64,000 nucleotides of DNA. It comes from Diploscapter coronatus. Taxonomy: Eukaryota; Nematoda; Chromadorea; Rhabditida; Rhabditidae. This document shows, piece by piece, positions 26,144 through 36,621 of this stretch. The first letter of the stretch is position 1; the number at the start of each line of letters is the position of its first letter. A program made the translations under genes and the position numbers. The stretch spans positions 64,937,201 to 65,001,200 of the forward strand of contig OZ038422.1 in the NCBI GenBank assembly GCA_964036155.1. Direction: 5' to 3'. The notes under the pieces are model-generated. The model was given only the letters and a program-made list of their open reading frames with translations. It made no database searches and was not told where the DNA came from.

Positions 26144-28672
26144 TTACTCAAAATCAAAGTTGATTAGTGATTTGTCGTTTTCGCTTCTTTCATTGTCCAA
26201 ATCTAACAGATCTGACGTCGTGTTCGTCGTCGGGGCTTCAGAACCTTGGACATCGATCAAATCGACGGCTTCTTGCGCCTCATCTACCGCATCCTCGGCA
26301 CTTTGACGCCGCTCTTTGGATTCTGATTCGCGTAACGTTAACTGAAGATTTTCATTTTTATCTATATTTGAAATTCATAAAATACAAATAATATCGTTCG
26401 AAAAATTTTCTCTCAAAATGAAAATAAAAATACCGTTGAAACATCGATCTCAATCTGGCTGTTCGCGGGTTTGCTCATCGCTCCTTCACAGGCCTTCTGG
26501 CAATCTCTCATCGCCTCCGCATACCGCGTCAGATGACCGGCTATGTCTCTTACTGAATTTTTTAAACCATTAGTTTTCGAAACGAAATCTCGCTTCACTT
26601 TTTTTCTAGTTTAAAAATAGGAAAAATGAGATGTTATGAATTTCAGATTTTTTGTTCTAAAATTACCATGTTTCTGATCGAGCAACTCAATCTTCACCAT
26701 GACGTCGTGCCGCATCTTGACGAATTTCTGTCGGGACGCTTGGCGACAGCGGAGCATTAATCTGGAATTTCGTAAAATATGTTTTAAGGAAATCAGAAAC
26801 TAAACAATTCTTCCAGATTTTGATAAGCTACCTTGTTTTTTCTTCCAAGCCTTCATTGATATTCAATTTAGCATATGCGTTTGACTATGTTTCAAGAAAA
26901 CCCAAGATGAAGAGAAATGTCAAACAACTGATATACACACTAATTTTGATTATTTATAACTTCAATCCAATAAAATAAATGTAAAGTTTTACTATATTTT
27001 AAATCGAGTATCTCGACTTAATTGCCAAATTACCTGTATTCGTAATTGCCCGACTCGACCCTGTAGAGGTTCTCATTGAGTTGGTGGACTTCGGCCTCTT
27101 CATCGTCCATTTCTTTAAGCTTCAGGCAGTACGAGAGGTATTCGTATTTCACGTCCAGGTATCTGAAATATAGAAAAATCTTTTTCCAAAATACCCATTT
27201 TTCAAGAAACTTTCATTTGTTTCAAATTTCAATAGAAATTTTGGAAATGTATTTTCCAAGAACGCCCTTACGATAAAGCTGGATTTCTTCAAGAAAAAGA
27301 AATCCTTTATAAACATTTTCTTTACTTTAAAAATATGACTATTCAAGATTTTATCAATAAAAGCATGTTTCAGAAACATCCTACTTTTTCAGCGTAGCCT
27401 CTGTATCAGGAATGACGTGTTCTGAATAGGTCGCTAGATCCGCCAACATCGAGCTCATCTGTTTGAGGGTGGTTTCCTGAAAAATTTAAATTATGAAAAA
27501 GGATAAAAATGCCTGCAAATAGAAATTTTCAATCTTGAAAGGCAAGAAAAATACTTATTTCCCAAAAATCCTATTTTCAAACTACAAGCTAATTTTAAAA
27601 ATAGCCAAGAAACTTTATTCCGAAAATTCGATTTTTTCAAAAATACAAGTGACCTTATTTTTGCCTATCTGCCTGTGAACTTCACCAAAAGTGTAGAAAG
27701 CTTCGTTGGCGTTTTGTTGAACTTCGTGAGCGGCCAATTCACAGAAAACGTCGCCTATTGCTGAAACTTTTGATTTTTTAAAGAAGTATTTTGCTGGTGG
27801 GTAAATGAATGTTCTAAACTTAAAGAACTCGAACCTTTCTGATAGAATCCAAGCCTTTCTTCGTAATGGAGTAAATCGTTGAAGTATCCGATCAGGTTTC
27901 GGTAGAACTCGGCATTTCCTTCTAGGACCTGAAACACAAAAGTTTAAATTAGTTTACTAAAATAAGCTGAAACTTCGTATTATCATTATTTTCACGATTT
28001 AATTAGAAAGAAATGAAATCTCGACCTTGATTTTATTTAGCAGAGGGTCATTGCAGAGAATCGCCCTGGAAAGTCCTAACGCATCCGCTGAGTCTGTATC
28101 CATAAATTCTACCATTTTGTGTTTGACCTTCTTCATCAAAATATCAAAAGTTTTGCCCTTTTCCGGATCGTCTTCAAGCTTGTTTATTGTTACCTGAAAT
28201 GGCTTATCGTTTTGATTTTTTAGCCTCGAAAACTCTGAAACCCACTTTAATCGGAGTCGTACTGCATTGAATCAATTGAGCCACTGCAGATTTCCGTTCG
28301 CCTTTCACCGAAATCCCGTTGATCGCTACGACCTCGTCGCCACACCGGATTCGGAAATTAAATAGTTTTTAAAAATTTTATTTCATACAAATCCTACCTC
28401 CCGTCCTTTTCTGTGGGTGAGCCATCGAAAACTTGAACCACATACACACACGGGCAAAAAGGATGACCTCCTCCTGAAAAAAATTAATTTTTAATAGAAA
28501 AAGATTGAAATAGTAATTTCTTTAAAAAAATATTCATCGAAAATTTCCTTTGGTAGAAAAATTTAAACTTACCGATCGAAATTCCGACCAACCCCTTTTC
28601 ATCCTTCATGATTTCGACGGTTTCCGATTGAATTTTGAGACCAAGCCGATCTTCTTCGTAGTAAAGGTCCAT
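26144..28672 (-). CDS. pick-1: PICK1 (PDZ and BAR domain protein)
   Basis: Scaffold that binds PKC and membrane-receptor C-termini through its PDZ domain and curves membranes through its BAR domain, acting in endosomal and Golgi trafficking. Eleven exons encode about 425 residues. PDZ domain (about residues 15-100): VGISIG, PFCPCVYVVQVFDGSP, GDEVVAINGISVKG. BAR domain follows: KVKHKMVEFMD, SADALGLSRAILCNDPLL, IGDVFCEL, YEYLSYCLKLKEMDDEE, NLYRVESGNYEYR, LRCRQASRQKFVKMRHDV, IELLDQKHV. Order and spacing match vertebrate PICK1 throughout. The C-terminus (26144-26335) is acidic and Ser/Thr-rich, ending in a Glu-stop. The ATG at 28670 directly follows TTTCAG, suggesting a trans-splice site with no 5' UTR. 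The intron 28352-28397 has a GT donor but no AG acceptor: frame demands that it end TTTCCG. Confidence 0.95.
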
Positions 28673-29643
28673 CTGAAACGAAAAATGTTAAACTAAGAAA
28701 AGAATAAGTTTAAAAAATTCTCACCTTTTCGATATTTCAGGCTAGAGCTATATTGGTTCCATTGCATGTGCTTTTCCCTTCACCCATGTGCCCTCGAGGC
28801 TCTGCGTTTATCGATTTTTCGCCCTCCTCTCCCGGCCTCTGGCCATAATTGGAGAATTCATCAGTCTAAACGAAAAGCTAATATTTCATCCCCCAAACTA
28901 TCGGTTTTTTTTCCAAGAAGTCTTAGAAATTCGAAAATTAGCATATTTTTAATTTGTTAGCATGGTAGAATTAGCTAATTTAATAATTACAAGGACTAGG
29001 AAATCTCGCGAAGTGCTAATCGTCAAATTGGTCGATGTTTTTTTCACTGCAGGGACATTTTGACGTATTGATCACGATGAAATCACTGAAAAGTGCCCGG
29101 ACGGTCTCATTTGTTAACAATTCTCAGAAAATTGTTTCCATTTGTGAAGAAAACGAGTGTTGAAATTAGAACTTTTCACTCTTATTTTTGCATGTCTAAT
29201 TGTCACATTTTGTATAAAAATTTACATCTTGAAAAATGGATATGTGTTGAACACGGAGAATTTTGATAAGATAGCCGCTTTTTGAATTTTTACAATTAAG
29301 TTTAGTTTCATATTTTGATTTATGCGAGCGCAAATGCATTTTCATTGTGTGTATTTTATATTAAGAGAATATTATCATTTCAATTTGTCATATAGTGGGT
29401 ATGAACTTTTGTATTGATATTCTTTCTTTTATGGAAATAGTTTTCTCGAAATTAATCAACACAAATTCGCCTGCAAAAATATTTACTTATTGGGATCAGA
29501 AACATCATTAAAAGATCAAAGAGAAACTTAAAATAAACAAAGTTGAACATAAAAATCGAAATAGAATAATAAACCCAAAATATCCGCGAGGTTATTAAGC
29601 AAAAGAAATAAACTTAAATTGTACCATCTATGAGGCAGTATTA
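28673..29643. other. Intergenic region upstream of pick-1
   Basis: About 970 bp between the chemoreceptor stop and the pick-1 start. It has an AT-rich body, one copy of the ATTAGCAT motif near 28937, and no exon-like sequence. It probably contains the promoter for the downstream gene cluster. Confidence 0.45.
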
Positions 29644-32600
29644 TTATCGGTTATTCGGAATCGCGATGTTATATATTCTATTTCTCTGGATTTGATTATT
29701 ATCTGGTCTTCGTGCCAAAGTCTTCACTACAACACCAACTTTATTCTTCGATTTCTCACGATTCTGGGTATCCAATCTCTAAATTTTAATTATTGAAAAA
29801 GATGTGTAGAAGACATGGTCCGCTACCTTAATTGCACTTTTAGTCAGGAAATATAGTGTTAAAAACTGAATTTGTGGACCATACAATGCAATACTAATTA
29901 CGTGCCCCTAAATTTATTTTAAAAGCTTATTTTATTTTGAAGGGCTATATAGAAACCTTGCGGTATCATGATACGAGACTTGAGCAAAGTAGGGTGTGTG
30001 AAATCAGGGAAGTGTTTATTTCCCTACGGCAATTAATAAGAGTAGTAACTAATAGGTACTCCCATTTTCCCACAAACTGCAGCTTTTTTCGAACGAGGAA
30101 CTTATGAATGAGAGAGTGCAGAGAAGCTAGAAAAAAGTTGCAATTTGTGGGAAAACAGGCGTAGTAAGTATTAAACAAAAATGATTGGATTTTTTGTTTT
30201 CTACTTTATTAATGAGCTTACTACTTATTACTTTTATTAGTTGCCTTCCGCTACTATTTCGTCAGACAGTAGCTATATGACTGAGGACAGAGGGCTTAAA
30301 TAAGGGACACTTCATCAGTTTTTTTTTTAAATACACCCATCATCTCATAGTTAGGACTTCTGTCATTTAGTAGAATGCCCTCCGTCTTCTGTCATATAAG
30401 AAGTTATTTATAAAAATCGAGTTTTTTGTAGAGAGGGGTGGTACCCAAGAAGTTGACCCTCAAATTTCGAGTTCATTTATTGTCCCTGGGGGTTTTCGAC
30501 CACGCTGATTACGAATATGACGGTTAAAACTCGATCCGATCACTTGTTCCGCATGTTCCGGAAGGTCCGCATCCGGTAGTTTCGAAAAATTCTATTTTCG
30601 TTATTCGGCATGGGAAAAATTCAAGTTTGGTATCAAAATGCTCGCAGAGACCAGCTGAGCACGATTCTGAAGTGATCTCGTCGAAATGACACCGAGTAAG
30701 GAAGTTATGATGAACATAGTGAAACATATGGAAAATGTCATATTAAGTTTTCGCTTCTTTTAATTTTTAATTCTTTAAAAACCCCAGGTTCCGTGAGTTA
30801 TTTATACTGGAAAGTAGCCCAGGTCTTCTAGTTTCTGGAACACTTGGCCGTTTTTCTATAGACTGCCCGCTAGCGGAGAAATGCCACTTCTTCGAAGAGT
30901 TGTCATGACTCACTTTTGTCTAACTTGACTTAAAAAATTCATAACTTTCATAATTCTAAACCAAATTCGGTCATTCTTTTTTTGTTTGATTACTATTGAT
31001 ATTCAGTTTATCAGGCACCAAAAGATAATTTTTTTGAATAACGATTTCTGCAGAAATGCGCACTTATTTGCGCCATAATTGCACACCTTTCAACCTGTCC
31101 TGGGTTTACGCGTAAATGACGTTGAAAAAATTCATCCTTCCAGTATGTTGCGTAGAATGACATAGTGAACAGCTTTGTTTCAGGACCGACCTCGAATTCA
31201 CATTTGTATGAGCTCCAGAATTTTTTAAAGTTCAATAACCAATTATTGCAAAGTGCCTTTAGGGCAGTAAACTTCAAAAATTCACAGCTTCCTATATTTC
31301 ACACCAAATTTCATGATTACTTTTTTATTTTGTAGATTTTGAGTAGGAGAATAAATTCTAAATATAAAGAAAATTTTTAGAAATTAATTTTGGCGGGAGA
31401 AATTAGCCTAAGTTACCCTATATATCCGTACTGTGTTTACAAGGGTAATGTGAGTTAAAGTTGAATTTTCAATAAAATCTTGTAGAGCTCTTCAAGTTGA
31501 TCAACTTTTGTTCCAGAACTTATTTTAGAATGTGCACACACAGGGAGATATGATTTTTTGAAAATTTCTGTCAAAACGGTATTATGCTGAATTTGGCTGT
31601 CGAACTTCAAAAAATTCTGGAGTCCCAACGGTAATGAATCCAGGATAGGTTCTGAAACAAAAGTTGTTCGTCATGTCATTCTACGCAACATACTGGAAGG
31701 ACATATTTTTCCAACGCCATTTACCCGTAAACCCAGTACAGGTGTATGAGGTAACTTCGGGTAATTTTTTACCGATAAAATTTATTTAAAAAAAAATTAT
31801 TTTTACTTTCACTTTATTCTCACGCTCAAAACCTACAAAATAAAAAAAGAATCATGGAATTTGGTTTAGAATTATGAAAGTTATGAATTTTTCAAATCAA
31901 ACTAGGCAAAATGAGTCATGATAACTCTTCGAAGAAGTGGCATTTCTCCGCTAGCGGGCAGTCTATAGAAAAACGGCCAAGTGCTCCAGAAACTAGAAGA
32001 CCTGGGCTACTTTCCAGTATAAATAACTCACGGAATCTGGGGCTTTTAAAAGGTTAAAAATTAAAAGAAGCGAAAAATCAATATGCTATTTTCCATATGT
32101 TTTACTATGTTCATCATAACTTCCTTACTCGGTGTCATTTCGACGAGATCACTTCAGAATCGTGCTCAGCTGGTCTCTGCGAGCATTTTGATATCAAATT
32201 TGAATTTTTCCCATGCCGAATAACGAAAATAGAATTTTATGGAACTACCGTATGCGGACCTTCCGGAACATGTGGAACAAGTGGTCGGATCGGGTTTTAA
32301 CCGTCAAATTCGTAATCAGCGTGGTCGAAAACCCCCAAGGACGAAAAATCAGCTCGAAATTTGAGGATCAACTTCTTGGGTACCACCCCATACTCGATTT
32401 TTATAAATAACTTCTTATATAGTAACTGCCATTTCGCCATATCTCGCGTCATGATCGTCTTGCGGTTCTCATTTTGCCTTTTATGAATATTCTTACAAGG
32501 AACCCATTTAAATCGACGCTACTCGAAGTCAGGATCGTAGGCAAGAACGTAATCATTCCAGCACAATAGATGATTATTTCAACAACTGTCTGAAACAATA

Positions 32601-34719
32601 TCCATCATTCATAAGAAATATTTCATGCTAATTTTCTACATGAGCTATCAACCGTAGACTCAGACTATTTTCACTTTTCCTCAGATCCTTCGACATTTTG
32701 CTATACTGTTGTTTGAGCTTCATCAGTAGATAAACGGCACTCCAGATTAAAATCGGAATTAATATTCCATTTATTATGTCATTTGCCGTGAATTGAACAT
32801 AAACATTCTGAATTTGGAATTATATTCATCCTGGTTGAAAGTATAATCCAAAATGTTATATTGGTCAGGGGTGTTCTAAATTTCGACTTCTGGGGTTTGG
32901 GAATTCCAATTTTGATCCCGGAATTTTAAAGATTAAAAATTTTAACACCCCTGATATGGATTTTCTTACGTAATACAACATAGATTTGGATAAATCTGTG
33001 GACATCAAAATATTCCAATAATCATCCTGTGTTTCTGCATCTAATTGATTTATTCGACGGTCCGTATCATTCCTATATGACTCATTGCCAATAAATATGA
33101 TGCGATAAAAGGTTCTTGCATTCATAAATTGATAAATGAACGTAATAATTATCGTTGAAGCAATGAATATGCATTTGTTGAGGTTTGTGATTCGATAATT
33201 TGGTTTACTAAAATAGCTTTTTGAAAGATCAATGAAATTTATATAGATCTAGGAAGAATTTGAGTCATACTCAAAAATAGACGGGAAATCGCAAAACGAA
33301 ATCATAATTATGACTTCAAAATTCTCCCCAGAATATTTGTTGAAAGTTTCAAGCTAGAGAGAAAAAAAACATTTTTAAAAATCTTATGGGGTTAGATCAC
33401 AGGACTATTTTGGCTTAAATCCTCCCTAAGTCTGAATTTATATTCATACTCAGAAAATGTCCTTGCTCGTTGAACTGCCATTGCACAGGATACAAATTTG
33501 ATCACATTTGCAATCATAAAATTCAATGATGTAATCATGAACTGATAAATCTGAACAATATGAAATACATCAATAAATGAACAGAATCAAGCTAGGGGTC
33601 GAATAATAATACTTTTTAAATTGTTGTACGGGCAGAATTTTCTATCCACAAAATTTGCATTCCCCAAAAATCTCATTTCTCATTTGATCTCAAACTCATC
33701 TCATTACCACTTCTCTCGACATGAAATAAACACGCTTTGAAAGTCAGCGTGTTTTTCTGTAAAGTGGAATCAGAAAATCAAGTAAAAAAGAGTTTCCGAA
33801 TCAAAGTCTCTCATTCGGTCACTGTTGAGTGGGTCGTGATCAGGAAAGGGGTAAAAAATCCTACTAAATCAAACGGAATCAGGCTCAAACTTTTCATACC
33901 TTTCTATATTACAAAAAAAACTTATGAGTTAAATATTGCATGATTTGGTTACCCTCAATTTATGAACATATTATCAAAAAATATAGGGCTTAAATCCAAT
34001 TGATTTAGTTTAATGATTTATATTTATATAAAAAGTAATGTTTACTCTAGCATCATTATTATAGCTACAGCACCTGTATTTCATAAATGCATAACGTTCA
34101 TAATATTCCTAAAATATACATAGAGTTATGTCTAAAACAATCAACTCACCATAGCGATGTTAATTAACGTATAGACACATTTCAATATTAATAGCGATAG
34201 CAATTGTTTTTCAAATGTTGAAAATTTTGTCGATTTCTTCATTAATATCGTAATCGTTCGTATTCCAAATATCAATAGAATTAGTTCTAATAAACGTACC
34301 AAAAAGAATCCTGGATGTACGCTAACAGGAACATCTTCATGAGGTATTATTACTAAAAGTATACGTATGTTGAATTTAATAAGCAAAAAATAATAATTTA
34401 AAAGAAAGATTTTCAGTTACAAAATATCTTACTTACTGAGTGGGTAATGTATAAGTAAAGTGAAAAATGCACCATAATTTGTAGTGGATTCGACAAAACC
34501 TAGGAAATTATATTTGTATAAAATTCATGCATAAGATGTTTATTTTCTAATATTTTGCAAAATTCATTAACTTAAAATCGATATTATTATATATAATATA
34601 TCACTAATGTGCGAAATTTTTTCTAATGATTTAAGTGAAAAAATGCTGAATATACCTTTGCAGAGTTCCTTGTCAATTTTATGAGAATGGAAATATTCAT
34701 CCACATCGTCGGAATCCAT
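29644..34719 (-). CDS. Nematode 7TM chemoreceptor-like GPCR
   Basis: Ten phase-consistent exons (34656-34719, 34437-34499, 34150-34352, 34046-34108, 33450-33550, 32970-33207, 32640-32807, 32497-32589, 29827-29907, 29644-29778) encode 402 residues without a stop or frameshift. Seven hydrophobic segments are visible: TM1 FLVRLLELILLIFGIRTITI, TM2 LLSLLILKCVYTLINIAM, TM3 YQFMITSLNFMIANVIKFV, TM4 KCIFIASTIIITFIYQFM, TM5 IINGILIPILIWSAVYLLM, TM6 VEIIIYCAGMITFLPTIL, TM7 ISIALYGPQIQFLTLYFL. A basic cytoplasmic tail (RLDTQNREKSKNK) follows. Topology and rapid divergence point to a nematode chemosensory receptor, but I could not place it in a specific sr family. The 2.6-kb intron between the TM6 and TM7 exons contains a large inverted repeat and a second small one. 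A copy of the tail exon lies upstream at 35054-35250. Confidence 0.75.
30061..30165. repeat. Inverted-repeat element within the chemoreceptor intron
   Basis: The segments TTTTCCCACAAACTGCAG and, inverted, CTGCAATTTGTGGGAAAA-like sequence flank a short loop. Weaker inverted similarity continues outward (about 30020-30060 against 30190-30245, around GGCAATTAATAAGAGTAG). It looks like a small foldback or MITE-type element. Confidence 0.5.
30394..31232. repeat. Left arm of a 2-kb inverted repeat
   Basis: Imperfect inverted copy of 31602-32420. Outer end ATATAAGAAGTTATTTATAA; inner end near CTCCAGAATTTTTTAAAGTTC. The best-preserved stretches are 30394-30960 and 31100-31232; 31010-31090 has diverged more. 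It carries a 68-codon minus-strand frame (30524-30727) that also survives in the other arm. Confidence 0.8.
31602..32420. repeat. Right arm of a 2-kb inverted repeat
   Basis: Inverted partner of 30394-31232, separated from it by a 369-bp spacer. Markers include CGCTAGCGGGCAGTCTATAG, which occurs inverted in the left arm. Its 68-codon plus-strand frame (32097-32300) differs from the left copy at a handful of residues, so duplication is not very recent or one arm has drifted. No transposase is encoded. Confidence 0.8.
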
Positions 34720-35053
34720 ATATTTGGTTGGGCAAATATACATTATTATATCGAATTATATAAAATCAAAGAAAGTTTAGCTATTTGAATTCGAACTCGT
34801 TATTTTGATAGTAGAATAAATTTTTTGAATAAGGAGTTTCCAATAGCGAAGTTTTATTGTGAAACTACACAGCACAAAATATTTGGTTACCAAGTAAAAT
34901 GATTAAGAATGTTTTTGAACATTTGATTGTTGACAGGTGATTTTGTGAGTTTCAATTTATATCAGGTGATTTTTTTTCTAAGAATCTATCATACGATTTA
35001 TCTCGGCAATCTTAATTTAAATTTATCTAAAAATAATATCGAGATTGTCTATT
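34720..35053. other. Sequence upstream of the chemoreceptor gene
   Basis: About 330 bp, AT-rich, containing two copies of CAGGTGATTTT (near 34936 and 34963). It presumably includes the chemoreceptor promoter. No exon is seen. Confidence 0.4.
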
Positions 35054-35250
35054 TTATGAAAGGTAAAATCGAACAAACATAAATACTACCAATGAGATAG
35101 AATTTTTATGATGTGAAATTGTTATTGGACAGGGGATATCGTATATTCCTATTTCTTTGAATTGATTTTTGTCGTCTTTCCGAGTCAGTGTCTTTACTAC
35201 AACATCAACTTTTTGCTTTGATTTTTCTCGATTCTGGATATCCAATCTCT
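35054..35250 (-). pseudogene. Duplicate of the chemoreceptor C-terminal exon
   Basis: The minus-strand frame begins after a TTTAG acceptor with RLDIQNREKSKQKVDVVVKT and continues to a stop. It is clearly paralogous to the last exon of the neighbouring chemoreceptor (RLDTQNREKSKNKVGVVVKT at 29644-29778). No matching TM7 exon or upstream exons were found in 35270-36600, so it is probably the remnant of a tandem duplicate. It could instead be an alternative last exon of a gene I cannot resolve. Confidence 0.5.
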
Positions 35251-35397
35251 AAATTTCAATTAATTTTGACTTAAGATCAGCAACTTCTTTTTATAGGGAG
35301 ATTTTACAGACAACAGTATATTTTCCTTCTTAGAAGCGCATTTGATTACATTTTGTGTACATTTTAATTACAGGCAGGTGATTATTTCCAATTATTT

Positions 35398-35637
35398 TTG
35401 GCTATACATCCATTCAATTTGGAGGGCGGTCGTTATTCACCAAAATTTTTAGTTAATAAGGACATATTTGGAAAATTCAATAATTTAAAAATGAGTGGTA
35501 TAATTTGTAAACCACGACATTTAAAAAATTACATCAGAAGATGTCCAATTGACTATGACAACACTACACCAAAAATTAAACAAATTTTAAAAATTATCGA
35601 CTTTATTGATGTTTCAAAATCTAAAATTCGAAGTTAA
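35398..35637 (+). CDS. Unrecognised plus-strand open frame
   Basis: The open frame can be extended upstream to an acceptor-like TTACAG near 35374, reading AGDYFQLFLAIHPFNLEGG, and runs to a TAA at 35635. It is basic and AT-codon-rich, and I do not recognise it. It may be an exon of the same unit as 35671-36065, because both lie on the plus strand and both contain a CAGGTGATT junction. It is equally possible that it is chance coding potential in AT-rich DNA. Confidence 0.25.
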   Translation: MAIHPFNLEGGRYSPKFLVNKDIFGKFNNLKMSGIICKPRHLKNYIRRCPIDYDNTTPKIKQILKIIDFIDVSKSKIRS

Positions 35638-35670
35638 AGCACTAACAAAACAGAATATAATAGAAAAATC

Positions 35671-36065
35671 ATGTATTTTTTGTCAAAACCAAACCCAAAA
35701 ATATCGCAATCTCAAGCAAATTCATCATTCAAGATTACGCTATCTAAAATTTACAATAAAACGATGAAAATTCAAGGTTTTTGTCATTGCGATGAAAAAT
35801 CAGTGAATATGGCTACTTTTGTATTTTTTACCAAACATTCTAAAATGGCACTAAATTTGATAATTCCCACTCGGGTTTTAAAAAAATTGACAAAACTTGA
35901 GATAAAACACTCGGGAGTAAAAGTTGGAGCAATTATTTTTTGTAAGAATGGATATGATATTTGACGTTAATATGATGATTTTCAGGTGATTTTAAAAATG
36001 GTAGAATATTCTTGCAAAAAGTTATATGGAATACCTTACCACTGAGCTACTTCACTATTTCGTAA
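35671..36065 (+). CDS. Unrecognised two-exon plus-strand gene candidate
   Basis: Exon 1 is 35671-35941 (90 codons plus one base). The intron 35942-35985 is 44 nt, with donor GTAAGA and acceptor TTTTCAG. Exon 2 is 35986-36065, reading CDFKNGRIFLQKVIWNTLPL to a TAA stop. Splicing keeps the frame and gives about 116 residues, Lys-rich, with a Cys pair (GFCHCDEKS). I know no family for it. It sits opposite in strand to all its neighbours, beside the chemoreceptor duplicate. The canonical short intron argues for a real gene; the lack of homology argues for caution. Confidence 0.35.
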
Positions 36066-36621
36066 ATCGCCTGATTCCAACTTTGTCACAGATAAAATTT
36101 AGGAGTTTGAAAGAGAAGACAGTGCGTGCGTCATGTGTATATTTTCAACCAGAAAACGCGCTTTTTGACCCAGAATATGATATCTGAATTTTTAAGTGGA
36201 GATTTCAGAACTTCTAAAAACTTCATGAAGTTGATCCAACTTCAAATAGGCTGTCTAAAATTCCACCTCAAAACTTGAAAGATAAAATCAAACTAAAATG
36301 AGCGTAAATTGTAAAATTTTCAGAGAAATTCAAAAATTGCCTAAAAGAATGTGGGGATTTTTGAGAAGAGTGAAAATTTGATTTTTTTTTAAATTTCACT
36401 ACTTCACAAAATATTGCAAACCCTATGAATACTGTACTTCAGGATGATGAGCTTTTGATAAGATATCAAGTATTTTTCTCCCTCTTTTAAACACTCAAAC
36501 GGCATAAATTTGAGTTCAAAGATCGATATTTTCAAGGAAAAATAAAGAAATTAATTAATTATATAATGATATCTTATCAAAACTATCAAAAAAAGAAAAA
36601 AAAGATAGAAAATGTTTCGTT
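36066..36621. other. Intergenic region 3' of the P5B ATPase gene
   Basis: AT-rich, no exon-like sequence. It should contain the 3' UTR of the ATPase gene. Confidence 0.4.

Noticed and set aside
26112..26391. Two plus-strand frames over the pick-1 3' exon
   Set aside because: They are antisense to the acidic C-terminal exon of pick-1, which is in phase with the preceding BAR exon.
36030..36060. tRNA A-box-like sequence on the minus strand (TAGCTCAGTGGTA)
   Set aside because: It falls inside the second exon of the plus-strand two-exon frame (codons for TLPLSYF), and no B box follows, so it is probably chance.
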